Assembly (NCBI RefSeq): GCF_017942085.1
Contig: NZ_JAGKSP010000014.1
Location: 1-64,000 of the forward strand
Direction: 5' to 3'
From: Paenibacillus lignilyticus
Lineage (GTDB): Bacteria; Bacillota; Bacilli; Paenibacillales; Paenibacillaceae
DNA: 64,000 nucleotides
This document shows, piece after piece, positions 51,538 through 59,359 of this stretch (the first letter of the stretch is position 1; each line of letters starts with the position of its first letter). The translations under genes were made by a program, and so were the position numbers. Below the pieces are notes generated by a model. That model ran no database searches, was not told the origin of the DNA, and saw only the letters and a program-made list of their open reading frames with translations.

Positions 51538-52332
51538 ATGAAACTGGTCTCATGGAATGTAAACGGGCTGCGCGCCTGCGTGAACAAAGGGTTTATGGAT
51601 TATTTTACGGAGATGAATGCGGATATCTTCTGTTTGCAGGAGACGAAGCTTCAGGCGGGCCAAATCGAGCTTGAGCTTGGTGACGACTACGAGAGCTACT
51701 GGAACTATGCGGAGAAGAAGGGCTACTCCGGTACGGCTGTTTTCACGAAAATCAAACCGCTATCCGTGCGCTATGGCATGGAAGAGGATTATGAGCCCGA
51801 GGGCCGCCTTATTACGCTGGAATTTGACGATTTCTACCTCGTCACCGTGTATACGCCGAATGCCAAACGCGATCTGGCGCGGCTCGATTACAGAATGGAG
51901 TGGGAAGATCGATTCCGCAGCTACTTGCTGGAGCTTGATGCGAAGAAACCGGTCATCGCATGCGGGGATCTGAATGTCGCCCATGAAGAGATCGACTTGA
52001 AGCATCCAAAGCCCAATATGGGCAATTCCGGCTTCACGCTCGAGGAACGCGGCAAAATGACCGACCTGCTCGCATCCGGCTTTACCGACTCCTTCCGCTA
52101 TTTCTATCCGGACCTTACAGACGTATATTCGTGGTGGTCCTATATGCCGAAGGTCAGAGAACGGAACGTGGGGTGGCGGATTGACTACTTCCTAGTTTCC
52201 TCCAGACTTGCGCCGGTACTGACCGATGCCCAAATCGACTGCCACATCATGGGCAGCGACCATTGTCCGGTTGTGTTAACGACAGGCGAGCTAAGCTCCG
52301 TTACAGCATTAGCAGCAGCAACAGCGGAATAA
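51538..52332 (+). CDS. exoA: Exodeoxyribonuclease III / AP endonuclease
   Basis: A 264-residue base-excision repair enzyme. It starts MKLVSWNVNGLRACVNKGF and has the metal and catalytic motifs: IFCLQETKLQ (Glu), VYTPNAKRDLARLDYRMEW (Tyr), CGDLNVAHEEIDLKHPK (Asp/Asn), WRIDYFLVS and GSDHCPVVL (catalytic Asp-His). It matches Bacillus ExoA in layout and size. AAGGAG is 12 nt upstream of ATG. It is divergent from the MBL-fold gene and ends at a strong terminator. Confidence 0.97.
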   Translation: MKLVSWNVNGLRACVNKGFMDYFTEMNADIFCLQETKLQAGQIELELGDDYESYWNYAEKKGYSGTAVFTKIKPLSVRYGMEEDYEPEGRLITLEFDDFYLVTVYTPNAKRDLARLDYRMEWEDRFRSYLLELDAKKPVIACGDLNVAHEEIDLKHPKPNMGNSGFTLEERGKMTDLLASGFTDSFRYFYPDLTDVYSWWSYMPKVRERNVGWRIDYFLVSSRLAPVLTDAQIDCHIMGSDHCPVVLTTGELSSVTALAAATAE

Positions 52333-52335
52333 TCG

Positions 52336-52380
52336 AAAAAGCCGAGCATTCTCCAACATGGAGAATGCCCGGCTTTCTTT
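52336..52380 (+). terminator. exoA terminator
   Basis: AAAGCCG-GCATTCTCC / GGAGAATGC-CGGCTTT with loop AACAT, then CTTTG; it may also work for the convergent HD gene. Confidence 0.88.
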
Positions 52381-52406
52381 GTAGTAACACGCTTTACAGT
52401 GGCACA

Positions 52407-53066
52407 CTAATTGCCATTCCACTCCTGCATGAACCGTTCTACATATTCCACCATGTAACGGTGCCGTTCCTCGGCAATTTCTTTGGCCGACGCGGTGTTA
52501 ATGCGGTCCTTCAGCTTCAGCAGCTTCTCGTGGAAATGATTGATCGCCGTGCTTTTCCCCTTGCGGTACTCGCCGGGACTCATCTCATCGCGCGGCAGCA
52601 ACTGAGGGTCATAGATGGGATCTCCCTTCCAGCCCGCATAGAGAAAACATCGTGCAATCGCAATGGCCCCGATCGCATCAAGCCGATCCGCATCCTGCAC
52701 CACTTGGCCCTCCAGCGTCCGCATCGGCGGGTTGGCACCGCCATTAAACGACATCGTGGCGATAATCTCCATAATGTGCGCCTGCTCCGCCTCTGTCAGC
52801 GTTTGGCTCTCCAGCCAGCTGCTCACCTTACGCAGTCCGCTTTCCTTAGACTCGTTGAGCTTCTCGTCTGCCACATCGTGCAGCAGCGCGGCAATGATGC
52901 AGATCTCCGCATCCGCACCTTCCCGAAGGGCGAGCCGCTCTGCCATCTGCACGACGCGGTGCACATGCCACCAATCATGGCCGGTGGCATCATGCTCCAG
53001 CTCAGCTCGTGCGAACCGTTCCGCTTCTTCAATTACGTGCTGCTTCTCGCCAAGTTGGCGCTGCAT
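52407..53066 (-). CDS. HD-domain phosphohydrolase
   Basis: A 219-residue soluble HD-domain protein: HDATGHDWWHVHRVVQMAE (first His), AALLHDVADEKL (the HD pair) and QDADRLDAIGAIAIAR (distal Asp). Such proteins hydrolyse nucleotides or phosphate esters; this one resembles the YedJ/YpgQ group. ATG at 53064-53066 has GGTGG 8 nt upstream. It ends 28 bp before the exoA terminator, convergently. A CYTH-domain gene precedes it on the same strand by 32 bp, so they may be an operon. Confidence 0.9.
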   Translation of the reverse strand: MQRQLGEKQHVIEEAERFARAELEHDATGHDWWHVHRVVQMAERLALREGADAEICIIAALLHDVADEKLNESKESGLRKVSSWLESQTLTEAEQAHIMEIIATMSFNGGANPPMRTLEGQVVQDADRLDAIGAIAIARCFLYAGWKGDPIYDPQLLPRDEMSPGEYRKGKSTAINHFHEKLLKLKDRINTASAKEIAEERHRYMVEYVERFMQEWNGN

Positions 53067-53098
53067 GTTCACAACCACCTTTTTTCACGACTTCGTTA

Positions 53099-53599
53099 TT
53101 AGTTGCTGCGTTCTTGCAGCTCGCGCCAAACCTTCTTATTGCTGTACTGCTTCTCTGTGCTGATATCCTTGCCGAACCACGCCGGAGGTTCAAACGCCAC
53201 GGCTGCCTCTTCGGAATCAAACTCTACCTCGAGCACCATCAGCCGGATTTGATCATAGATATCAATCTCCACCACTCTATCGCCCCAATGTGCGGTGATG
53301 CGGTTCTTCGTCAGGGGAACAGCCCCGAAGGCTTGGATAACCTGTTCGTAAATCCCTTGCGAGATGCTGTATTCGACCTCTTCACGCGCCAAACCATGGC
53401 CGGATTTGAAGGTATGCGTGTAGCTCACCTCATCCGTAGCGAGATCAACAATTCTGCGGACTCTCAGCTCCTGCGGGCCATCAAGTGCCAGATAAGTCTG
53501 CTCGATCCGATGCTCCGACACCCTCAGCAACTCGCCGGTGCCAATAAGCCTCTCCGGGAATTCGGTCAACAAAAACTTGCGTTCAATTTCTAAAGGCAT
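53099..53599 (-). CDS. CYTH-domain triphosphatase family protein
   Basis: A 166-residue CYTH (CyaB-thiamine triphosphatase) protein: MPLEIERKFLL contains the ExExK-type motif, followed by paired basic and acidic strands ELRVRRI, YTHTFKSG, EIDIYDQ and LMVLEVEFDSEEAA inside a predicted triphosphate tunnel. In bacteria such proteins are usually inorganic triphosphatases; adenylate cyclase activity is less likely. GGAGATG precedes ATG. It lies in tandem with the HD phosphohydrolase, another phosphate-ester enzyme. Confidence 0.9.
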   Translation of the reverse strand: MPLEIERKFLLTEFPERLIGTGELLRVSEHRIEQTYLALDGPQELRVRRIVDLATDEVSYTHTFKSGHGLAREEVEYSISQGIYEQVIQAFGAVPLTKNRITAHWGDRVVEIDIYDQIRLMVLEVEFDSEEAAVAFEPPAWFGKDISTEKQYSNKKVWRELQERSN

Positions 53600-53765
53600 A
53601 ACGACATCTCCTTACGGGGTAGACTGCTTGGAATCCAATACGACTAGTATAGCTGTCCGCGTGTAACTATGTTATACGTTCTGCAAAAATAAGCAAACGC
53701 TTATGCGCTCACTCCTCCGTATAACAGGCGGCAATATGGCAACGATGAAGGAAGGAGGGATTACG

Positions 53766-54089
53766 ATGCCAACTGTTCAAGTTCAAGGAAGAGGTACATT
53801 CGAAGCAGAGGAAGGCAAAAAGCTTGTCCTCGTGCTCGAAGACAATGGGATTGATATTCTGCACCGCTGCGGCGGCAATGCGAAGTGCACCACCTGCAGC
53901 GTGGAGGTATTAGCCGGGGATGCCGGGGAAATGGGCGAAGCCGAAGCGGCCGTTCGTCAGGCAAAAGGGATCACAGAACCGAATGTCCGCCTCTCCTGCC
54001 AAATTCGGGTGCATGGTGATCTCACCGTGAATCCGCTCAAAACCGCTGCTTCGACAGGTTTAGAGCCGGGTACGCGTCCGCAGGATTAA
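53766..54089 (+). CDS. 2Fe-2S ferredoxin
   Basis: A 107-residue plant-type [2Fe-2S] ferredoxin: C35, C41 and C44 in HRCGGNAKCTTCSVEV plus C78 in RLSCQIRVHGD. The CX5CX2C spacing and late fourth Cys match the fold. It carries electrons; the partner cannot be inferred. ATG at 53766 has GGAGG 7 nt upstream. The ORF upstream to 53703 is not needed. Confidence 0.94.
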   Translation: MPTVQVQGRGTFEAEEGKKLVLVLEDNGIDILHRCGGNAKCTTCSVEVLAGDAGEMGEAEAAVRQAKGITEPNVRLSCQIRVHGDLTVNPLKTAASTGLEPGTRPQD

Positions 54090-54099
54090 TCCGACATGC

Positions 54100-54137
54100 A
54101 GAAATGGCGGTGCCTCGAGTCCGGCGCCGCCATTTCT
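54100..54137. terminator. Terminator between ferredoxin and ABM genes
   Basis: AGAAATGGCGG / CCGCCATTTCT with a 16-nt loop. Its symmetry and position between two convergent genes suggest use in both directions; the T-tracts are short. Confidence 0.7.
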
Positions 54138-54147
54138 ATTCCCCAAG

Positions 54148-54426
54148 CTATACCTTGCTGAGCCAAAACCCTTCCGATGCGTCCTCCCAATCCTCAAACG
54201 GATCGTTCTCAACTGCAGAACGGGCAGCGCTCACGCCGGCCCGGAACGCCTCTTCGGATTCCCAAATCGCCAGACCGATCAGTTTTCCGGTGCGGCTGTC
54301 CTTCAAGGTATGTACTTCTCTTAATCCGGCCGCTCCTTCGAGCGCGCTTCCGAAACGGTGCATCGAAGCGATCAAGTCCTCACTCTTGCCCGGCTTCGGA
54401 TGATGGATCGACATATGAACAAACAT
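54148..54426 (-). CDS. ABM-domain (antibiotic biosynthesis monooxygenase-type) protein
   Basis: A 92-residue ferredoxin-like-fold protein of the ABM family: MFVHMSIHHPKPGKSED, a helix LIASMHRFG, then TGKLIGLAIWESEEAFRAGV. Many such small proteins are haem or quinone related, but most are uncharacterised. AAGGAGG lies 10 nt before ATG. It is convergent with the ferredoxin gene. Confidence 0.82.
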   Translation of the reverse strand: MFVHMSIHHPKPGKSEDLIASMHRFGSALEGAAGLREVHTLKDSRTGKLIGLAIWESEEAFRAGVSAARSAVENDPFEDWEDASEGFWLSKV

Positions 54427-54570
54427 GAACGCCGTGCCTCCTTATAGGCTGTATTTTGTCTATATTGTAGAGGAGTTGTCTGCTGTTGTCACTTCGCATG
54501 AATTATATGTTATATATATGTTATATATATTGGGAAATTTGGCTATTTTACAAATTATATGTAATGTTTA

Positions 54571-54600
54571 TTGACACTTAAAACCTCCGTGAGCTACAAT
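54571..54600 (+). promoter_or_regulatory. Promoter of the ykkC-type riboswitch transcript
   Basis: TTGACA (54571-54576), 18 bp, TACAAT (54595-54600). The upstream region 54480-54570 is very A/T-rich (TTATATATATG repeats). Confidence 0.75.
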
Positions 54601-54627
54601 TCAAACTAACAACTACATAAAAAATAG

Positions 54628-54788
54628 CTTTCTAGGGTTCCGCCATTCAATCTTGTTGGGTTATACGTAACATAACCTAACAATTCGACTGGGTCAGGTC
54701 CAAGAGGAAGCGGCTGATGCAGCATCAGCTACACGGAGGGATAAAAACCCGGGAGAGTAGATACCATCTATTCTCCCGGGTTTTATTT
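54628..54788 (+). promoter_or_regulatory. ykkC-type (probable guanidine-I) riboswitch with terminator
   Basis: Conserved ykkC elements appear in order: TTTCTAGGGTTCCGCC, a hairpin GTTGGGTTAT/ATAACCTAAC, GACTGG...GTCCAAGAGG, the GCTGATGC/GCATCAGC stem, CTACACGGAGGGATAAAAAC and CCCGGGAGAG. The segment AAAACCCGGGAGA (54744-54756) also pairs with TCTCCCGGGTTTT (54772-54784) to form a terminator with a T-rich tail. Aptamer and terminator thus exclude each other, an ON switch. A 6-nt addition inside ACTGG...TCC and CAAGAG in place of CGAGAG depart from the guanidine-I consensus as I recall it. Confidence 0.88.
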
Positions 54789-54808
54789 ATTTTAGAGGAG
54801 GGTTCGAG

Positions 54809-55801
54809 ATGAGAACGAGATTACCGCTTCTACTGCTCATCATCATGCTGACGTCTGCCCTAATGCTTTCCGCTTGCAGCAAGTCCACTTCCGGCTCGGA
54901 GAAAGATGACATTACGCTGCGGGTCGCTTACAACCTCTGGGTCGGAAGCGCGGGGCTGTTCGTCGCCGAAAGCAAAGGTTTCTTCGAGGAAGCCGGCGTG
55001 AAAGTTGAACTTATCCAATTCCCAAGCCCTACCGAAGCAACGCAAGCCTTAATCAGCGGCAACGTGGATATTGCTCTCACGACACTGGATACGGCCGTGA
55101 TGGTAAAGACCAATGAGCTGCAAGGACAACATTTGAAAGTGTTCAGCTTTACCGATTTATCCATGGGGGCAGACGGCATCGTCGCTTCGAAGGATATTAA
55201 AACAATTGCAGACCTCAAAGGAAAAACCGTGGCGGCTACGATCGGAACGGTGAATCATTTTCTGCTCAATCATGCTCTTCAGCTCGCAGGGTTAAGCGAG
55301 AAGGATGTGAAGTTATCCAACGTCTCGCCCGAACAAACCGGACCGCTGTTTATCGCCGGCCAAGTCGATGCAGCCGTAACGTGGGAGCCCTATCTGTCGG
55401 AGGCCTTAACCGGAGGCGGCAACCTGCTTTATTCCACGAAAGATGCACCGGATCTGATTGTCGACGGCGTCATGACGTCCCAGGCGATGATTGACGATCA
55501 CGCCCAAGCGCTACGCAATCTGGTTACCGCGATTGATAAAGGCACTGCTTTCTACTATTCCAATACCGATGAAGCGGCCGACATTGCGGCCAAGAAGCTG
55601 GAAACGACCAAGGATGAAGTCATCGCCATGATGGGCGGCGTCAAGCTGCTGAAGCAAGATGAAGTCAAAGCGATGTTGACGGGCAAAGACAGCACTCTTG
55701 AAGCGAGAACCGAGGAATATTCCTCTTTCTTCTTCGAACGCAAGCTGATCGACAAGGAAGTCAAAGCGGATGACATTCTGGATTCCTTTTTATTCAAATA
55801 A
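54809..55801 (+). CDS. ABC transporter substrate-binding lipoprotein (SsuA/TauA/NMT1-like)
   Basis: A 330-residue lipoprotein with signal MRTRLPLLLLIIMLTSALML and lipobox LSAC (C23). The mature part has the NMT1/SsuA-like fold: LRVAYNLWVGSAGLFVAESK, GFFEEAGVKVELIQFPSPTE, SGNVDIALTTLD, then DLKGKTVAATIGTVNHFLLN. The family binds sulfonates, nitrate-like ions, pyrimidine precursors or other small molecules. It is preceded by the ykkC-type riboswitch, which in other bacteria controls such transporters with guanidine-breaking enzymes. No permease or ATPase gene follows here. AGAGGAGG lies 8 nt before ATG. Confidence 0.93.
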   Translation: MRTRLPLLLLIIMLTSALMLSACSKSTSGSEKDDITLRVAYNLWVGSAGLFVAESKGFFEEAGVKVELIQFPSPTEATQALISGNVDIALTTLDTAVMVKTNELQGQHLKVFSFTDLSMGADGIVASKDIKTIADLKGKTVAATIGTVNHFLLNHALQLAGLSEKDVKLSNVSPEQTGPLFIAGQVDAAVTWEPYLSEALTGGGNLLYSTKDAPDLIVDGVMTSQAMIDDHAQALRNLVTAIDKGTAFYYSNTDEAADIAAKKLETTKDEVIAMMGGVKLLKQDEVKAMLTGKDSTLEARTEEYSSFFFERKLIDKEVKADDILDSFLFK

Positions 55802-55820
55802 TCGGTGGGAGTGAGTGCTC

Positions 55821-56429
55821 ATGAAGAAGAAAATCGATACGATTGTCGGTAAAGCTGCGCTGTTAATTATTGATGTGACCAAGGGTTCGCTGCTTCCGCC
55901 CGAGAAAACGCCTATTCCGATCTTCGATGCACAGACGGCTGTCGACAATATCGGCAAAGTACTTGAAACCGCGCGGCAGGCGGGGATTCCGGTTATATTT
56001 TTTCAAGAGCTGCATCGCGTCGATCTGATTGATTTTGGCAGAGAGCTGGAGGGCGTTGAGGATATCCACTGTTTGGAAGGGTCTGAGGATGTAGAATTCC
56101 TTGATTATTTGAAGCCTGCTCGGGGCGAGTACGCCATAGGCAAACGCCGCTATAGCTGCTTCTTCTCCACCGATCTCAATATACTGCTGAAAGGGCTGAA
56201 GGTAGAGACGCTGCTGGTTACCGGTTTCCTCACGGATGTTTGCGTTCATTACACTTGCGCTGACGCGCATCAACATGATTATTATGTTCGCGTGCTCCAT
56301 GACTGCGTCAGAGGGTCCAGTCCCGAGGCGCATCAAGCTTCGCTTAACGCCATCGAGTATCTGCAAACCGCATCGAAAACCAACTCCTCCGAGATTATTG
56401 CCCTTTTAGAGCAAAGGGTGACGGTCTAA
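55821..56429 (+). CDS. Isochorismatase-fold cysteine hydrolase
   Basis: A 202-residue cysteine hydrolase with the triad D18 (LLIIDVTKG), K108 (IGKRRYSCFF) and C141 (GFLTDVCVHYTCADAHQHDY). The family includes nicotinamidase, biuret hydrolase and carbamoyl-amidases, so it may act on a C-N bond of a nitrogen compound. It follows the riboswitch-controlled binding protein gene by 19 bp and ends at a terminator, forming a two-gene unit. ATG 55821 has GGGAG 9 nt upstream; GTG two codons earlier is too close. A role in guanidine breakdown is inference. Confidence 0.9.
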   Translation: MKKKIDTIVGKAALLIIDVTKGSLLPPEKTPIPIFDAQTAVDNIGKVLETARQAGIPVIFFQELHRVDLIDFGRELEGVEDIHCLEGSEDVEFLDYLKPARGEYAIGKRRYSCFFSTDLNILLKGLKVETLLVTGFLTDVCVHYTCADAHQHDYYVRVLHDCVRGSSPEAHQASLNAIEYLQTASKTNSSEIIALLEQRVTV

Positions 56430-56442
56430 TAAACAAGCTCGG

Positions 56443-56478
56443 AAGCCCTGCCTCCGCATGAGGTGGGGCTTTTGTATT
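56443..56478 (+). terminator. Terminator of the riboswitch operon
   Basis: AAGCCC-GCCTC / GAGG-GGGCTT with loop CGCAT, then TTTGTATTATTG. Confidence 0.75.
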
Positions 56479-56616
56479 ATTGCGGCCGTACCGCTCTCTT
56501 ACCTATTAGCTTCTTGTAAAAACAGCCGATCTGCCCGCCTTCAAATTGCTTCCGGCTCCATAATCTGGCACTATGGAAGATGTACCGACTATTGAAACGA
56601 AGGAGCGATCTCTTAG

Positions 56617-57315
56617 ATGAAAATCCAATTCCATGGCCATGCCTGCATCCAAATCAGCACCGGCGATAAATCCCTTGTCATTGATCCTTTTCTTAGCGGC
56701 AACCCCGTGGCTGTCCAGAAGCCGGAAGCACTGAAGACCGATGCCGTGCTGCTGACTCACGCTCATCAGGATCATATTCTGGATGCCGCTCCGGTCGCGA
56801 TTGCCAACGATGCGCCGATTGTATCGATCGTCGAGCTTGCTACATACATGTCCTGGCAAGGCGCGAAAACAATCGGAATGAATATGGGCGGAACGGTCGA
56901 CCTCGGCTTTGCGCAAGCGAAATTGATTCAAGCGTTCCACAGCTCCGGCATCGTCGATATGGAAACGAAACAAATCATGTATGCGGGCATGCCTGCCGGG
57001 TTCCTGGTATTCGCGGAAGGCCTCACTATTCTGCATGCCGGAGATACATCCCTATTTGGCGATATGAAGCTGATTGGAGATCGGTATGATATTGACGTCG
57101 CATTCGTGCCAATCGGCGACCACTATACAATGGGACCGGAGGACGCGCTGCAAGCGGCAAAATGGTACAACGCGAAGCTGACCGTGCCCATCCATCACAG
57201 CACTTTCCCGCCAATCAAGCAGGATGCGGAGAAATTCGTCCGGCAGCTTGAGGAAAACGGACTCAAAGGCCGCGTCATGGCACCGGGAGACGAATTTGAA
57301 GTAGAAGGCCGGTAG
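56617..57315 (+). CDS. UPF0173 metal-dependent hydrolase (MBL fold)
   Basis: A 232-residue metallo-beta-lactamase-fold protein of the UPF0173 (YtkL) family. Metal motif THAHQDH (H48, H50, D52, H53), then ELATYMSWQGAKTIGMNMGG, HAGDTSLFGDMKL, IGDHYTMGPEDA and IHHSTFPPI. The cellular substrate is unknown. GAAGGAG precedes ATG. It stands alone between the riboswitch operon and the DHODH-like gene. Confidence 0.93.
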   Translation: MKIQFHGHACIQISTGDKSLVIDPFLSGNPVAVQKPEALKTDAVLLTHAHQDHILDAAPVAIANDAPIVSIVELATYMSWQGAKTIGMNMGGTVDLGFAQAKLIQAFHSSGIVDMETKQIMYAGMPAGFLVFAEGLTILHAGDTSLFGDMKLIGDRYDIDVAFVPIGDHYTMGPEDALQAAKWYNAKLTVPIHHSTFPPIKQDAEKFVRQLEENGLKGRVMAPGDEFEVEGR

Positions 57316-57391
57316 CACCGAACGGTGCGCGGCGCAAATGTGCGGTAACAAGTACCTTTTATAATGCCATCATCACGTGGGGAGTGAGCGT

Positions 57392-59359
57392 ATGCCGGAT
57401 TGGTCCTATCAAACGTTGTTTCGTCCTCTGCTGCTGCGGCTCCCGAATCGGCTCGCTCGCTCCGTCACGCTCGGCGCTATCGGCGCGTTGAGCCGTCTGC
57501 CTCTGGGCTCCTTCGTCATTCGCACGCTGGGGCATATGGATCCCGCCCCTCTGCTTCGAAGCCGAGCAAGCGGCGTCGATTTCATCACGCCTGTCGGACT
57601 GTCGGGCACGGTTGATCCAACCGGCGTTGCCCATCGGGCCGTGGCGCAGTTCGGACTGGGCTTCATGGAGATCGGACCGATTACGACCGAGCCCATCCAT
57701 GCCCCAAGTTCAGCGCCAATTCAGTTGAATCCAGAGGAACGAAGTATCACTTACCCATCCTATGGCGAGAATAGCGGCGCTGCCTCAGCAGCATCGCGGA
57801 TCGCGAATCCCGGTCATAAGCTGCCGCAGTTTGCTAGATTGACGCCTCTGCCGGGGAGTACGCCGGAACAGGCGCTCGAGCAGCTGCTGGCTATGATGGA
57901 GCAGCTGCGAAAGGCCGGTGCTGCGGGGTTTTATCTTGATATTTTGCAGCGGCCCGCGTCAACGGAACAAATTATCGCGCTGCTCCAACTGATAGCGACT
58001 TCGCTAGCGGCAGTAGATAACCGCTTGTTCCTTTACATCCCGCATGATGCGGAAGACGGCACGCTAATAAGCGTGCTCCATTCCGTTGATTTCACGGCAT
58101 GGAGCGGCGCCGTTGTGGGTGAATCCCGCGCAGCTGACGGCCGACTCACGGTCAAGCCCGCAGATAAGCGGTCGTGCGCTGCGAGACTGACTCTGCTGCG
58201 ACGATTCGGCCCGCAGCACTTCGTGCTCAAAGCATCCTGCGGCATCTATGAACCACAGGATGCCCTGGACCTGACGGCTGCAGGCGCCGACTACATCCTG
58301 CTGCACGGCGGACTCATCGATACCGGACCCGGACTGCCCAAACGGGTCAACGAAGCCATCCTGTATGAGCGCGTCCGGCAACTCCCTGCACCAAAACCCG
58401 AATCCTTTTGGCGTCACTGGGGCTGGATGTGCTTGCTCGGCATTGGGATGATCATTGGCGGTATACTCGCGTGGATAATAGCGACCACAACGGTGCTGCT
58501 TCCCTATGACGAAGCGTTCCTAGGTATCCATCGCGACATGCTGCATCATCTGAATCACCGTCTGCTTCACTTCATGTCGCATGATCGCATTACGCTTGCC
58601 GGCACGATGATTTCCATCGGCGTGCTCTATTATCAGCTTGGCAGGCATGGATTACGACACGGCGTGCACTGGGCCAGAACAGCATTGCTCGTGTCCGGTA
58701 TTACCGGCTTTGCCAGCTTTTTTCTCTATCTGGGCTACGGCTACTTCGATCCGCTGCACGCGGTCGTCGCACTCATTCTTCTTCCGATGTTTCTGCTAAG
58801 CATGCGTGCGAACCCCGACAAGCCGTTTCGCAATCCCGTCAACTTGCGCAGCGACCGGATGTGGAAGCGGGCCATGTGGGGGCAGTTCTGCATGGTAGTG
58901 CTTGGTTTTGCGCTGGCAATCGGCAGTATTACCATCTCCGGATTCGGCGTTACACGTGTGTTCGTGCCGCAAGATCTGGCCTACATGGGCCTTGCATCCG
59001 ACCAAATTGCAGCCATGAATCCGCGGTTGATTCCACTTATCGCCCATGATCGCGCCGGATTCGGCGGAGCGCTGTTCTCCGATGCACTGGCGCTGCTCAC
59101 GATGGCATTATGGGGCATTCAGCAAGGGGAACGCTGGCTGTGGTGGACGTTTCTGATCGGCGGAGCTCCGGCATTCTTCGCGGCCTTCTCGGTTCATTGG
59201 CACATTGGCTATACGGACTTCGTTCACTTGTCGCCTGCCATCTTCGCTTTATTGCTTTATATAGCCGGCCTTATCTTACTCTATCCTTATCTGACGCGGT
59301 CACCGGTCTCTGCTCAGCGCACCACATATCCAACGATCGGATCAAACCGTTTCACATAA
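57392..59359 (+). CDS. Degenerate dihydroorotate-dehydrogenase-like domain fused to a membrane domain
   Basis: A 655-residue protein in two parts. Residues about 1-340 follow class 2 DHODH: ITPVGLSGTVDPTGVAHRAV, FGLGFMEIGPITTEP, and near the end LKASCGIYEPQDALDLTAAG, then LHGGLIDTGPGLPKRVNEAI, the FMN phosphate-binding region. The usual active-site Asn/Ser-Pro-Asn loop is replaced by an Ala/Ser-rich stretch (YPSYGENSGAASAASRIANP), so pyrimidine-synthesis activity is doubtful. Residues about 345-640 form a second domain of seven or so membrane helices (WMCLLGIGMIIGGILAW ... IFALLLYIAGLILLYPYL). ATG 57392 has GGGGAG 7 nt upstream. Its last 46 bp overlap the convergent monooxygenase gene. Function unknown. 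Confidence 0.85.
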   Translation: MPDWSYQTLFRPLLLRLPNRLARSVTLGAIGALSRLPLGSFVIRTLGHMDPAPLLRSRASGVDFITPVGLSGTVDPTGVAHRAVAQFGLGFMEIGPITTEPIHAPSSAPIQLNPEERSITYPSYGENSGAASAASRIANPGHKLPQFARLTPLPGSTPEQALEQLLAMMEQLRKAGAAGFYLDILQRPASTEQIIALLQLIATSLAAVDNRLFLYIPHDAEDGTLISVLHSVDFTAWSGAVVGESRAADGRLTVKPADKRSCAARLTLLRRFGPQHFVLKASCGIYEPQDALDLTAAGADYILLHGGLIDTGPGLPKRVNEAILYERVRQLPAPKPESFWRHWGWMCLLGIGMIIGGILAWIIATTTVLLPYDEAFLGIHRDMLHHLNHRLLHFMSHDRITLAGTMISIGVLYYQLGRHGLRHGVHWARTALLVSGITGFASFFLYLGYGYFDPLHAVVALILLPMFLLSMRANPDKPFRNPVNLRSDRMWKRAMWGQFCMVVLGFALAIGSITISGFGVTRVFVPQDLAYMGLASDQIAAMNPRLIPLIAHDRAGFGGALFSDALALLTMALWGIQQGERWLWWTFLIGGAPAFFAAFSVHWHIGYTDFVHLSPAIFALLLYIAGLILLYPYLTRSPVSAQRTTYPTIGSNRFT

